From the NCBI GenBank assembly GCA_038373885.1, contig JAWZYV010002522.1, positions 929,089-993,088 of the forward strand: a DNA stretch of 64,000 nucleotides, in the 5' to 3' direction. The stretch comes from Cheiracanthium punctorium (Eukaryota; Arthropoda; Arachnida; Araneae; Cheiracanthiidae). Made by a program: the position numbers and the translations under genes. Each line of letters starts with the position of its first letter. Position 1 is the stretch's first letter. This document shows positions 31,925 to 44,016 of the stretch, in pieces. The notes under the pieces are model-generated. The model did not search any database and was not told the origin of the DNA. It worked only from the letters and a program-made list of their open reading frames with translations.

Positions 31925-34340
31925 AGCAATGAACCTTCCTAGCTTTAGCAGCCGAAAATGTTTTTATTAAAGTATCAGAATCTGATGACGATGAAATATC
32001 ATTTTCAATGGACAAAATTGAAAGATTGTTCAGTCTTTCCTCAGAAAGAGTAGACCTTAGGTTAAGTTTTTATTATTCTTAATTTAGAAAAACTTCGCTC
32101 AGCCGACGCTACCAACGACGGCATTGTCAGAAGTACTCGTAAAGCAACCCTTTTACATAAGCGTCTGCAGATCCACTTTCCAACAAAAAGTTCAGCACGT
32201 TCAGAAGCGTTTTCTCGCCTAAAATCAAACAAAGAGAAATTAAAAAGCTGTTTTTAATTTTGAAAAAAAAAACTGTTAGAGCCTAAAACCATTATGAATT
32301 AAATAGCTGAACATTAAATAGAGCTGGTAAAATCTGAATACCTAAAACGTAAAAGTGTTACGTACCTTTATTTCGGATGAGGGTCTTGATGGAGATCAGC
32401 TCTGCGCATAACTCACTCAACTCCTTTGATGTCACTGTCATCCCCATCCTAAAGGAGATCTTCTAAGACTTTGCATTTAACTAACAAGCCATCTCTGTTG
32501 GGTAATTCATCTAGTTTAAAAAAAGAAAATTAAAATTTGACATCTTGTCCTTGAGTTTTCGAATCTCTCTTGAACAGCCATTTGAGCTGTTTCAACAAGT
32601 GGTAAAAAAAAAAAAAAAAATCAACTCTGAAACGCTCTTGGGGATCAATCGGTGCTTCGTCATCGGCCTCATAATCAAACTGCTCCTTCTTCCTTCTTAC
32701 CCGCGGTGTTTTGAATTTTCCTTCCACTTCTAAATCTTCAGCCAACTCTTTCACCTTCAGTAAACAATTAAAAAAATCTGTTTTCGAGGAAATCCGCCAA
32801 AAATTCCCCCAACGGACTTCAAAATAGATACAGATTGAGATAAATTCACGTTCTTTGATTTCAATATGTTGCTGGCGATGTTTATTTCAAACAAAATATC
32901 ATACCGTGCAATCAGTGACACTAAGAATACAAAATCTTCTATAGCTTCGGATAAGGAATTTGCCTCACTTGTAACTTCATCTTCAAATGATGCATCCTCG
33001 TGCAGGTCCCTGCACCATCTGATATCTTATAGCTTTTAATGTAAGAAAAGACCCAAATAATGATGATGCCTCATCTGACTGCGATAGTCTCAATGACTAC
33101 GATTTCTAACAATTTGCTCCAACTTTTTGCCAATGAGCTAAAAAACACAAACAATCGCTGAATTGTTCCAAAATGAGTAACTGTTGGTACTGAGGATTTT
33201 GCGGCATCGCTCACTACCAAGTTTAGGCTATGACAGGTGCATGGTACAAAAAAGGCTCTTTTATTTATTTTATTTTTTTTCTAATTTTTTTTTTTAGTCC
33301 AGAGTGTTCTCCTTTTCTATTTGCCCCATTATCATACTCTTGGGCTCTGCAATTAGAAATATCCAAGTCGTACTCCCGTAGTTTTTTTTAAGACGGTTTC
33401 CGACATTCCTTTTTCTGAAGTATCGCAAATTTCAACTTTTTGCCCTTTTGTTTCATAAACATACCTCAAAACAACAGAAAGCTGTTCTTTCCTACTTAAA
33501 TCGCGTGTGCAGTCGAGAATCAATGCATAGTATTTAGCTGTTTTAATTCTACTTAATATTTCTTCTTTTACTTTATCTCCGGCCTCACCATGGCACAGTG
33601 CTTATGCCACTGAAAATGGTAGACGGCTGAGGTGTGAAGGTCCCGGGTTCGGGTCCCATCGCGCGGCTGTCGATCTAACGGTCTGGAGTTTTGGTAGGTT
33701 TTCTCCAGATGTAACGTGAATACGCGTTAGAACCCCTTAGAAAGTCCTCCTACCAAGGCACCCCCCATCCTAGGCAGATACCCCGCGTGCAGGTTTGCCT
33801 TAATACACACACACACACTTTATCTCTCATCAGAGTCAATGATTCGTTTTGTATGTTTTTCCTAAGTATGACAGACACACTTGTTTTCATTTGCCAATAC
33901 TCTAGATACATATTCTTTCATTACAGAATGAGCAATTAGTTCAACAAGCCCTAAATAATTTCCATTGTTTTTTTTTTTGTTTGTTTTGTTTTTTTTTCGG
34001 TAAAAAATTTCATTTGTCCCTCTGAAAGCCATTTGGTTCTGGGCAAGAGATTTTGTTATGGCAAGAAGTCGTTTAAGAACATTTTGCCATCGTTCTTTTT
34101 CTAGGGCGATTATTTTCTGGTTTTCATCATCGATTGTTTTACCTGTGCTCAGTCACTTTTCCGTCTCTAACCATTTTTCATAGCATTTTAGGTGAGTAGT
34201 AGAAGTTTCATGACGATTCAGTATAGTTCCAATGTGCCTCCAGTCACTCTTGCCACTTTGATCTGATAAAGTTATATTGGAACTTGCCTCGGTCGCCTTT
34301 GCAAGATGACGCGAAAGACAAACTAAACACGTGATACAAG
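31925..34340 (-). pseudogene. Broken hAT transposase (DUF4371/ZMYM1-like)
   Basis: Minus-strand reading recovers hAT blocks in several frames. An N-terminal DWRHIGTILNRHE..CYEKW region lies at about 34150-34270. The diagnostic VPCTCHSLNLVVSDAAKSS segment is at about 33180-33240, followed by FGTIQRLFVFF. A KELAEDLEVEGKFKTPRVRRKKEQFDYE block is at 32650-32754. The C-terminal dimerisation segment PSLVASAERSFSKLRIIK is at about 32070-32120. Stops and frameshifts are frequent, a poly-A tract interrupts the 32600 region, and a SINE is inserted at 33580-33816. The protein would have cut and joined the element at its CAGGGCCGG ends but is clearly inactive in this copy. Confidence 0.8.
33580..33816 (+). 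mobile_element. Full-length tRNA-derived SINE, 237 bp
   Basis: A perfect 10-bp target duplication, ACTTTATCTC, lies at 33570-33579 and 33817-33826. The head has an A-box-like TGGCACAGTG (33591) and a B-box GGTTCGGGTCC (33646-33656), the RNA polymerase III promoter elements of a tRNA. The tail is (CA)n. Related copies lie at 40685-40890, 49640-49905, 50501-50618 and 61795-61960. It interrupts the hAT transposase. Confidence 0.85.
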
Positions 34341-34610
34341 ATTCAGTTATCTACATTTGTTCAGTTCAGTCAAAGCAATGGAGCAAAACGCTTCTTGAAG
34401 CTAGTATCTTTGAGTATGAACCTTCAAGCAAAATTTATTTCTTGAACTAAAAACTCATTTAAATGGTGATTTGCATTCAAACATACATAAGATACATAAA
34501 TATTTAAATTTTACCACTTATTTTTTTAAACATTTTTCTCATTTCGGCGCCCCTCTCAAAGAAAACAACGTGTGCGGTCGCACACGCCTTAGGCCGGCCC
34601 TGAATGCGTT

Positions 34611-34725
34611 ACAGGTACAAAGGATAGTAGAGTTCATGCTGCACGTGGGCAGCTGAAAGAGGAAAAATGCTGCGTGCTGCACGCGACAGGTACAGAGGTG
34701 GAATGTCTCTAGTTCACTTCACATT
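34611..34725 (-). repeat. 3-prime LTR of the minus-strand element, right piece
   Basis: This piece continues the LTR after the hAT insertion. It matches 39542-39656 with one difference (GCACGTGG versus GCATGTGG). Confidence 0.9.
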
Positions 34726-34784
34726 CTCCCGGCACTCGGTGGCTCAGCGGAGTTGAGTTGTTGTGCCATGGAGCTAGTCCTTGA

Positions 34785-37700
34785 TTATTGGATTCTTTCG
34801 AGGTAAGGCTGCGTGCAAAAGCCCGCGCGCAGTCGCCGCAGTATCCCCTTCCTAGTGTCAACGGTACTTGGCCGGGAAACGAACCACACGCCCTGAGCGG
34901 GTCCGTCTGTCTTGGTCGGTACTAGCTCAAATTCTGGTTTCGGAGCAGCAGTCTGTGGTGGTTTGTTGGTCCCAGCAGGCATTCTAGGAATGTGCACCTG
35001 CACCTCTGTTTCTTGAGTAGAATTTAGGAGTTCGTTTAAAAGGAAGGCTGGTTTCAGACTATCAATGGTTATAACTTGCTCGGTACCCTTTATCAGTACT
35101 TTAAAGAACTTGGGAGCTCGTTCTAGGACCTCGTAAGGAGGAGCGAGCGCTGGTTTGACTTTGTCTTGTCGCACAAACACATCTGTACATTGACTTAGTT
35201 GCTGAGGTACGAAAGGTCTCCTACTGCTATGATTTGAGGTAGGTTTGGGAGACACGTTTTGCATGGTTGCTCGGAGTTCTTTCAGAAAACTTCCAAGGTT
35301 GTCACTAGTGGTCCCAGGGGTGAAAAACTCACTAGGCAAACGGATGGGGGCTCCGTACACCAGTTGGCCGTTGATGCTCCGAGTTCCTCTCTGAGCACCG
35401 CACGCAAGCCAAGAAGGACCGTTGGAAACTGTTAAGTCCAACGTTTACCCAGACAAGCTCTATTGGCTGATTTTAAAGGCCTATGAGCATTTTCAATTAG
35501 GCCGTTGCTTTGGGGGTGAAAGGCTGTTGTGTGGATTTTATTGATCCCTAGCATTTGAGTTAACGCCCTAAAAAGGTTGGATTCAAATTGTCTCCCCTGG
35601 TCCGTGGTAATAACACCTGGGGTTCCAAACCTAACGATCCAATGTTCATAAAAGGCTCTAGCTACGGTATCGGCCGTTATATCCCGAAGAGGTATAGCCT
35701 CGATCCAGCGTGTGAATCTGTCTATCATTGTGAGAATGTACTGGAAGTCTTCCGAGGGGTTTAATGGACCTACAATGTCGATGTGTAAGTGTTCGAATCG
35801 CTGCCCAGGTACAGTGATTTTTGTGGGTGGGCTTACGATATGCCTCGATATTTTGTTCTTTTGGCAGGGGATGCAAGCTCTAGCCCACATTCGCCCATCT
35901 TTTCTGATTCCCTTCTAAACAAAACGATCGGCTAGGAGTTTAGCAGTGGCTCGCGCTCCTGGATGTGCTAAGTTGTGCACCATCTCGAAGGCCGTTCGTC
36001 GGAACTCTTGTGGGAGGTACGGACGTATGCGGTTAGTAGACATGTCGCAAAGTATTGGTGTAGCGAAACCTGGGATGTGCATGGACTTAAATTGCAAGGA
36101 AGAATCTCTTAACAACTCCTGTAACTCGCTATCATTTGCTTGTTGCTTTGCCACCTCATTGTAGTCTATTACACCTGGAATTTTAATTGCCTCGAAGCGC
36201 GACAAAACGTCTGCTGGTGTATTTTCTTCGCCCTTCACAAAATGAATGTCTGTAGTATATTGTCCAATGAAATCTAGGTGGCGCATTTGTCTAGGCGAAC
36301 ATTTGTCCAATTTTTGGTGAAATGCGTATGTCAGGGGTTTATGATCGGTAAAAATTGTGAATACCAGTCCCTCTAACATATGGCGAAAGTGTTTGATAGC
36401 GGCATATATTGCATAGAGTTCCCGGTCAAATGCAGACCACTTTCTTTGGGAAGAGCTAAGTTTAGCTGAAAAAAAGGCTAGTGGCTGGGTATGAGTGTCA
36501 CTCTGATCATTAGTAACTAACTGATTTAGGGAAGCTCCAATTGCAGAGTCGCTGGCATCAGTATATAAGACTAACTTTGCCTGCGGGTTAGGGTGAGCTA
36601 ATAATGTCGCTTGTGCTAGTCGCTGCTTGCACTCCTCGAAGGCTGTGGAACATGTTTCGTTCCATGTAATTTCTGCATTCTTGCTTTTTTTTCCTTTCCC
36701 TTTAAGTAATTCAGTGAGAGGGGCTTGGATCTGGGCGGCATGCGGTAGAGTCCTACGATAGTAGTTTAACAATCCTAAGAAACGCCTAAGCTCATTTACA
36801 GTCTTTGGTTGTTTGAACTGAATAATGGGAAGAACTTTTTCCTTCATGGGCTGAATGCCATTTGTAGTAATCATGTATCCTAAGAATGGGAGTTCGGTAA
36901 CCCCTAGGATGCACTTAGCTGTGTTTATCCGTATGCCATAGATGGCTAGACGGTCGAAAAGCATTTCTAAGTGAACTAAATGTTCGTCTTCAGAAGCGCT
37001 AACGACTAAAATGTCGTCAAGATATGCAAATACAAAGTCTAATCCTTGAAGGACTTCGTTGATAAACCTTTGGAAGGTTTGTGCCGCGTTGGATAACCCG
37101 AATGGAAGAAATAAAAATTCGAAGAGCCCGAATGGCGTCGTGATCGCAGTCTTGGGTATATCTTCCGGATGCACCGGTATTTGATTGTAGGCTCGTATTA
37201 GGTCGACTTTTGAGAAAATGCGCTTTCCATACAACTGATTTGAAAAATCCAGTAAATGCGGTAATGGGTAGCGATCGGGGACAGTTATACGGTTAAGTGC
37301 CCGATAATCACCTGTCGGTCGAAAATCTGTACTGTTTTGCTTGGGTACGAGGTGTAAAGGGTTTGACCAATTTGACTTACTGGGCCTACAAATGCCATGA
37401 TCTAGCATGTATTGAAATTCTTTTCGCGCAATCTCCAGTTTTTCGGGGTGTAGCCTACGTGGTTTAGCATAAACTGGTTGGCCTTTCGTTTCAATACGAT
37501 GTACCGTGTTGTTTAAAACTTTTCCTGTAGATGGATAAGACTTAACGATGTCGGGGAATTTATCCAAAATTTGTCGATATTTGAAATTACTAGCGATCAC
37601 TGTAACTCGGGGGTAGTTCTCTTGGACGCGTTGCCCTACTGTAGTAAGGGACGTTAGGAGGTCACGTAAGCATTGATTTTTAAGGTCTATCAATAACCCG

Positions 37701-38053
37701 TAATATTGCAAGAAATCGGCCCCAATAATTGGTTTACTCACATTGGCAAGTATAAAAGGCCATTGAAAAGATCTTCTGAGGTTGAGATCTACATCAATCA
37801 ATTTGCTGCCGTATGTCTGAATCTCGGTTCCGTTAGCGGAAAAAAGTTTGACATCAGACAATAATTTGTTGTGCCGGCCAGGTTTAAATGGTAGAACGCA
37901 AACATCGCTTCCACTATCAATTAAGTATGTAGTATGTGTTTTGCGGTCCTTGATGAAAAGGCGGTTTGCCTCTTTTGCAAAATCGCATTCGAACACACAA
38001 TGCGATTTGCGAACTAGTTTTCCGTCTGTTGGAAGGTACATGGCTGAGTGCAT
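34785..38053 (-). pseudogene. Broken pol of the minus-strand LTR element
   Basis: Read on the minus strand, the protease has [12 protein letters not shown] (residues about 43-54), then reverse transcriptase with YLDDILV near 37012-37024, RNase H (LYTDASD..; [10 protein letters not shown]) and integrase. In the integrase zinc region an in-frame TAG replaces the usual Trp codon (35913-35915), and the frame then resumes through [16 protein letters not shown] and the NGLIENAHR glutamate. A further stop near 35432 and a frame change separate the C-terminal part (34785-35441, ending with a basic, Pro-rich tail). Pol starts about 40 bases inside the end of gag in another frame, so a ribosomal frameshift was probably used originally. 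Although close to full length, the gene cannot make an intact polyprotein. Confidence 0.85.
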
Positions 38054-38789
38054 TTCTGTGCCCGTCTACCAAACTTGGCCTGGTACCAACACTTTCCATC
38101 GTGCCTTCGAGATTGTGACCGATGTCCACTCCTAGATACTGACGTTCTCCGACCCCTATCACGTGGTCGTCCCCTTCGCTGAATTTGTTCAGTTAAGTCG
38201 GCGACCTGCAGTTTTAATTGTGCTACCTCTGATAATGGTTCAGTGTTCGAAACAGCGTAACAGCTATTTGTTGCTGAACCATTAACCTCAATGATTTTAT
38301 CTGCCATAAGGGCTAATTTGTCTAATTGGTCGTCCGAGACTGAAAGAATGGCCTGTGTTTGTGCGGGGAGTCGCTGCAACCATAGGGTTTTCAACAGCTC
38401 GTCTTGTAAACGTGTCCCGCCTAACTGCTGCATTTTGCGTAACAAATGTGATGGCTTATCCTCCCCTAACGTAAGTTCAGAGATTAATTTCTTTAACCGT
38501 TTTGTTCAGAGTCCGAGAATTCCGAAATTAGGCGGTTTTTAAGCGTTAAGTAAGGCTGATCTTCTGGCACTTTTAAGACCATATCACTGACGTGGTTCAA
38601 GGTGTCGGCCTGTAAGGCAGAAATGACTGCGTAGTATTTCATATTTTCGTCTGTGATTTTCCCTATATTAAACTGGGCTTCTATGCTAGCAAACCATAGG
38701 TCAGGAGTTTTTTTCCAAAACATCGGGAGTTTAAAAGTCATCGCCCGCGTATCCGCGTCTGCGGTCATACTAATGGGCTCGTTCGGCAT
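38014..38789 (-). pseudogene. Broken gag of the minus-strand LTR element
   Basis: The probable start is the ATG at 38789. The first part contains FKLPMFWKKTPDLWFASIEAQF and the second MLRKMQQLGGTRLQDELLKTLWLQRLP, both typical of a Ty3/gypsy capsid lineage without classic CCHC knuckles. The C-terminus instead has a [18 protein letters not shown] motif. A one-base loss in an A-run near 38495 breaks the frame after SEFSDSEQ. The preceding 600 bp to the LTR form the untranslated leader. Confidence 0.8.
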
Positions 38790-39410
38790 ATTATAACGAT
38801 ATTTATTAACCCAAAGTAAATATATATGTATCGGTATAAGAGATGAAAACAGAAATATACAAGTTAAATAAAATTTGGGCGTCTGTATACTTTTTTTTTT
38901 TTTGAGAATATCGCCCGATATGAAAATAATACTACTTATTTGCCACGTGTAGCGCTTGTCTGGGTAGTAATCCCTGCATATACCAACGCGCAATACTGAG
39001 ACAGAGGGAACAAAAGCATGCGGTGTACCTTGCTGCAGAGACGGTATTTACTTCTTCGTTCTCCTGGAACTGCATTTTCTGTGCCAGACCGGATTTTTCA
39101 GCTACTGTATGCAGGAGGGAGCAGAGCGCAGATTTCTCCGATCGCCAGCCGAGGGAGGAGGAGGAGGGAAGGATACACAGCAGACTCTTATCAGTTCACC
39201 AAACCACGTGATGCAGTCTGTGATGATGAATCTCCAGTCTTTGGGGGGGAAAAGCATTATTTCTTCTCTCCGCCGACGCTGCGTCGCCTCTGGATACCAG
39301 CTGCCTTTATCTGTTGCTCAAGGGAGTGGATGCTTTCAGATTCAACTTGCCACACAGGAATGACGATATTTCGGACTGCGGTTGCGCGTTCTTCAGTCGA
39401 GGGTCATCAC

Positions 39411-39656
39411 TAAGGGGAACTGACGTCTGTAAATTAGGTTGTCTAAGCTGTAGCTATTACACACGTGTTACCCTTCAAATACATTTATTAAACACTTAAC
39501 AATTAACTTTACAGTACTAAAACTTTACAATAAAGTACGGGACAGGTACAAAGGATAGTAGAGTTCATGCTGCATGTGGGCAGCTGAAAGAGGAAAAATG
39601 CTGCGTGCTGCACGCGACAGGTACAGAGGTGGAATGTCTCTAGTTCACTTCACATT
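39411..39656 (-). repeat. 5-prime LTR of the minus-strand element (intact)
   Basis: This 246-bp LTR serves as the uninterrupted reference for the split copy at the left. On the minus strand it contains AATAAA as a possible polyadenylation signal. Confidence 0.9.
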
Positions 39657-40684
39657 TATGACTTTTATTTAATTCAGGAAAAGATACAAAATTACAACAT
39701 GTGCATAATTTCAATGGCTTTCTGTGGCACTTACTTATGTGTAAGCAGTACAACAGTTGTACTAGACTAATTCAACTATGTTTTCTTTATTCTGTTTCAT
39801 TATCAGTCTTGGTTCATCAGTTTATATGACATTCAATTTGTACAAAAAAATATAGAGTCCACTAAAATAAAATTACTATTTGTTTATGTAATGGCCACTA
39901 GATGGCAGCATCACTTATGGGGAATTAAAATGTATTTAATTTATTTGAAATTCTTATGAATATTTTCTTTATTAAACATTTATTTAATGAAAAATCAATT
40001 CAAAATATATCTTTCTGAATTTAATTAGAGCTTACTTTCTACCTTTTTTTAATGTATTGTGCATGCCTATGAACAATATTCAAAGCTTAGTTCATTGTTT
40101 TGGGGACATCCTGTTTAATTATTATGCATAATTGACTGTGTGTGGTTCTTTCAGTTTTAAAAATAGAAGTAAATATAATTATTTTATTTGTTCTTTGAAA
40201 ATTAAATATATTAAAAGATAATTCAAAACTGAATAATATTAATGTTTTGTTCTTTAGCCAAATTCAAGAATGCAAGTCTACAAAGTCACAAATTTTCATT
40301 TTTGACTGACCACAATTTCTAATGTAAAAAAAAAAAAAAAAAAAAAAAAAATCTAGATAAGGCAATTAAAATTAAACACTTTTAAAAGGATTCGTCCAGG
40401 AACATGCAAATGTGTTCAGAAATTATAAATACATTAAATTCTCACAGATATAAAGCAAAATTGCATACACACATACATAAGCAATTACAATTCCAGAATT
40501 TCATAATTCAGTGTACTCAAGATAAATGAACAATAGCTGTATTCCAAACATTTAGTGGCACTGGACTTTTTACCTGTCTTTCAAAATTGTGAAAATGAGT
40601 ACTGTTGTTGTGTTGGAGCACGTATTCAGATTTGTGTGCTTGTGCACGAGGAACCGCTTATAATTCCACGTCAAAGAAAGGACA
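39657..40684. other. Non-coding AT-rich DNA
   Basis: This is the flank of the nested retrotransposon block. A 28-base A-run at about 40326-40353 is the only striking item; no gene is supported. Confidence 0.5.
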
Positions 40685-40890
40685 AACACAAGGGGTGGGG
40701 GGCAAATGCCTTGGGGGAGGACTTTTCTGGGTATCTAGCGCATATTCATGTTACATCTGAAGAAAACCGCCCAAAACTCCAGACCGCTAGACTGACAGCC
40801 CCATGAGAGGACAGAACCCTGCTCCTACACTTGAGCCAACATCTACCAATCTCGGGGTTTAACCACTCTGCTACACATTGGTGGAAATGA
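40685..40890 (-). mobile_element. SINE copy, diverged
   Basis: On the minus strand it reads GTAGCAGAGTGGTTAAACC (A-box region), a decayed B-box (GGTTCTGTCCT), then the body motif CGGTCTGGAGTTTTGG shared with the SINE at 33580, and AAGTCCTCCCCCAAGGCA. It is more diverged than the 33580 copy. Confidence 0.7.
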
Positions 40891-41250
40891 GTGTAATTTT
40901 TAGTTGCATGTGTACCTACTTTTTGATCATATTTTTACTTTTTGCATGTACGTACTTTGTACCTACTTTTTGATGATTGCAAATAAGGGTTTTGTGCAAC
41001 CCCTTATTTGCATACCTGATATGTGCGTAATAAACATATGCTGCTATGAAACTTTGTCCAGTGTATTAGCATTTATTTCATATGAATAAACTTAATTTGT
41101 GGATTTTATGGCATGTAGTCAAAGATGTTCACAAATCTTCAGGAATTGGTCTTATCTTAAGCATGTTTTGAGCATTTAGATCTTATAAAAATTTATAATG
41201 ACTAAGCTCTCTTAGTGGCAATAATATAAACACTTTGTGCTGAAACCTGT

Positions 41251-41363
41251 CTCCCGGCACTCGGTGGCTCAGCGGAGTTGAGTTGTGCCATGGAGCTAGT
41301 CCTTGATTATTCGATTCTTTCGAGGTAAGGCTGCGTGCAAAAGCCCTGCGCGCAGTCGCCGCA
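41251..41363 (-). repeat. Isolated fragment of the minus-strand LTR element
   Basis: This fragment matches 34726-34842 with a few small differences. It begins exactly at the base where the internal region meets the 3-prime LTR (CTCCCGGCAC) and ends at CAGTCGCCGCA inside the end of pol. No LTR sequence accompanies it. Confidence 0.8.
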
Positions 41364-43027
41364 AGTAAAACTGCATGAGACTTTGTATTTTTGAAACTTC
41401 CCATTTTATTCAGCTGTTTTTAACAAAAATCTATTGTACCAAAAAGTTTGACATTCATTATTTTAATCAATAAATCGTTATGACACTGTTTGCTTTATAA
41501 AGTATTAAAGAGTACAGTGTATACTTTTGTCTGATGAACAAGTAACTTAATCTTGGATATGTATACGAATAATTCAGTATTTTAATATAAACCCATGTGC
41601 TTGCTTGCCTTCCCTTCCATGATAGTTCATTGATTGGATATTCACCATACCATCATATTTTTTACTAACAAGTCCAGTTGTAAAATGGTTGTGGAAGGGT
41701 TTTGAAGACTTGTAAGCAAGCTTTTTTTCACGTGTCATAGAGATGTAGCTGAAACCAAATAGTTGCACTTGTCTATGTAAGTAATATCGAACCAAATACA
41801 TATATTTTCCTTGTACGAATCATCAATATACGGACCAATCTATGCAATTTTGCCAATTTTATTAGTATAATACTTTTTAGTACTATTTTCCAAATAAATA
41901 TAATAATTTGAATTCGTTTTTACAAAATTTTAATTGCTTTTAAATTAATAATACATCAGCTCACAGCACAACTTCAGAGGTTTGTTTGTGCAAAGTTGTC
42001 GTCTGCATTTCGAAACTAGTGTTGCCAGATACTAAAGTGTGACATAGGTGAATACACCCTATAATATTATTACATAATTATATTATTTTAAATTTAGTAT
42101 TGCAAGATCATTTTGAAGATTGTCAATTTGAAGGGAATAGAGTAGACAATGTAAAAAATTAAAGCCAAATGCCCTTCCCACACTTTTTGATGTTTCAAAC
42201 CCACCTAAAAGGTTTTCTGATAAAAGGGTGAAAGGATTTAGATGCCCAAAGCCAGATTCATTATTGACATCTAATTTGGATGTTCCCTTTCAGGTAAATT
42301 TATAGGTATAACCTTATGAAATGCTTCGTTTATAGCTGTACTATATAAAAGCAACATATAGCACTATATAACTATATAAACCTATGAATTTATTATTTCT
42401 GTCATAAGAAATATTTTGTTCGAAATTGTTACAATTTTTTAAACGAAAACTTTTAATTTTCTTAAGCTAACATAAATTCAATTGAAAATATAATTAATTA
42501 TGCGCTTTTTAATGACTATTTTGCCAAATCTATATCAATAAAGCAATGTGTAAACTGTCCGTTAGTTTGTCTGTCTGACTGTCTGTCTCGCGTAGCTCCG
42601 AAACCATAGGCATAATCTGGGGGGCAAGGGGGGGCAATTGCCCCAGCAGTTGTAAAAATTGCCCCCCTAGTCAAAAAAGTCAGGGGCAAAGTTATGATTT
42701 TGAACACAAATCATACATTTATAACCCAAATATACTATCAGATTCTAAAAAAAAAAAAAAAATCCCCTGCAAAAATCAACAAAAGAATAAAGTCACAGAA
42801 GCTTTCCAACACAACAGGAACGATGGCAGATTCTACCAAATGGTTAAGCTAGATAATTTCTCAGGAACGCAAAAATCAAGGGGCAGCGATTTAAAACTTG
42901 TCTGAAATCAATTGTTCAGCGCTCGAAAAAAAGACCTGTTGCTGTAAATAGTGGGCAAAAAGGGATCATTTTTCACAGGCAATGCTGCAATTAGAGTTTA
43001 TGTCATCCGAGGCAAACCATAATTAGT
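41364..43027. other. Non-coding DNA with G/C-run repeat remnants
   Basis: No gene is supported. At 42560-42590 there is a GTCTGTCTGACTGTCTGTCT tract typical of repeat ends. At 42605-42700 a GGGGGGCAAGGGG region with a CATAGGCATAATCTGG-like terminus was seen without a matching partner. Confidence 0.4.
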
Positions 43028-43035
43028 GTCGTGTG

Positions 43036-43215
43036 CATGGGCGCCCACAGTAATTTTCCATGGGGAGGGGGGGGGCAAATTTCAAACTTTTAACAAATTT
43101 AGTTCTGTTTTTGCCATTTGTTAACATCATGAGACATTAACCTAAAACTTGAGGGGGGCAAGTTCCCTACCTTGCCCCTAGGCTCCTATACATAGGCCCC
43201 TTATGGGTACCCATG
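43036..43215. mobile_element. hAT-like MITE, 180 bp
   Basis: The ends CATGGGCGCCCAC and ATGGGTACCCATG are imperfect inverted repeats. GTCGTGTG occurs perfectly on both sides (43028-43035 and 43216-43223). No coding region. Confidence 0.8.
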
Positions 43216-44016
43216 GTCGTGTGTCCCCTCGCATGGAGCCGCGCCCCATCCCAGGAAACTATAACTGATTTTGGCATTCCTTTTAGAATGTCTCCCGGTG
43301 CTCTTCCCCGCTTACCCCCCCCCCTTTAGTTGACCCCCCCCGTCACAGGTTGGGGCCAGTTTCCCATTTATATTTTAGTGAACCTAATTTTGGTGTTTGA
43401 AGGTCAGTAGCAGAGAGACAATACACTTTTATGATCGTGCACAACTTACTTGACTTGACAGACGACTAATTGCGAATTGAAATGCGCAGTTTAAGAGAAC
43501 AAAAAACTGTCTGCGATTTTATGATTTATATCTGCTGCCAGGGGCAACTAGGGGCACGTGCCCCAGACTTGGTAGGGGCCTCCAAAATAAGTTATGGTTC
43601 CATGGGAGGGGGCCGTTCTAGTTGGTTCGTCGTGAGAGACGTAAACTCTAGTTTCAGTACTATCTAAGTCAGTATTTCGATACCTTTAACCCTTTTAGAT
43701 TTTCATGCATTAGAAAAATATAGCAACAGATCACCTCATCACTTCTTACTAACAGCGTTGCTCCCAGCAATACGGAGAAGCAACGTTCGACACAGAAGGG
43801 GAACCGCCACAGCTATTGTTTATAACGATCTGCTGATGTGCATATTATTCTATTTTCTAGCATTTCAAAAAATTCGTTTAAAAGTCTAGCTAAGATAATA
43901 TCTCAGAATATTAGTTTTCTTTAGTACATAGTATATCTACATTCACCTAATTTATATACCCCTCCCCTTTTTTTTTTCGTGAAAACGTCTTCAACTCAAA
44001 ACCTTGCATAATTTAT

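Larger units (their letters stand above)
25257..34602 (-). mobile_element. hAT transposon, about 3.5 kb, carrying nested insertions
   Basis: The terminal inverted repeats are CAGGGCCGGCCTAAG (25257-25271) and CTTAGGCCGGCCCTG (34588-34602), a perfect 15-bp match. They flank a broken minus-strand hAT transposase (31925-34340). The 8-bp flanks AATACCGG and AATGCGTT match poorly. Removing the Ty3/gypsy element and its duplication leaves roughly 3.5 kb, a normal size for an autonomous hAT. Nested inside are a piggyBac-like MITE, a young Ty3/gypsy element and a SINE. Confidence 0.85.
25126..39656 (-). mobile_element. LTR retrotransposon (Ty3/gypsy type), left LTR split by a hAT element
   Basis: This minus-strand element has a right (5-prime) LTR at 39411-39656. 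Its left (3-prime) LTR lies in two pieces, 25126-25256 and 34611-34725. Without the hAT insertion (25257-34602 plus its duplicated 8 bp) the left LTR is the same 246-bp length. The two LTRs show about one difference outside the 8 bp at the hAT junction. Internal sequence holds broken gag (38014-38789) and pol (34785-38053). The purine tract next to the 3-prime LTR reads GCCGGGAG on the minus strand. LTR termini are not TG..CA (about AATGTG...CCCC), so the exact end is uncertain by a few bases, and the target duplication is unclear (TATA/TATG). Confidence 0.85.

Noticed and set aside
39018..39499. 131-codon and overlapping plus-strand frames
   Set aside because: They lie in the untranslated leader and LTR of the minus-strand retrotransposon, antisense to it, and show no domain.
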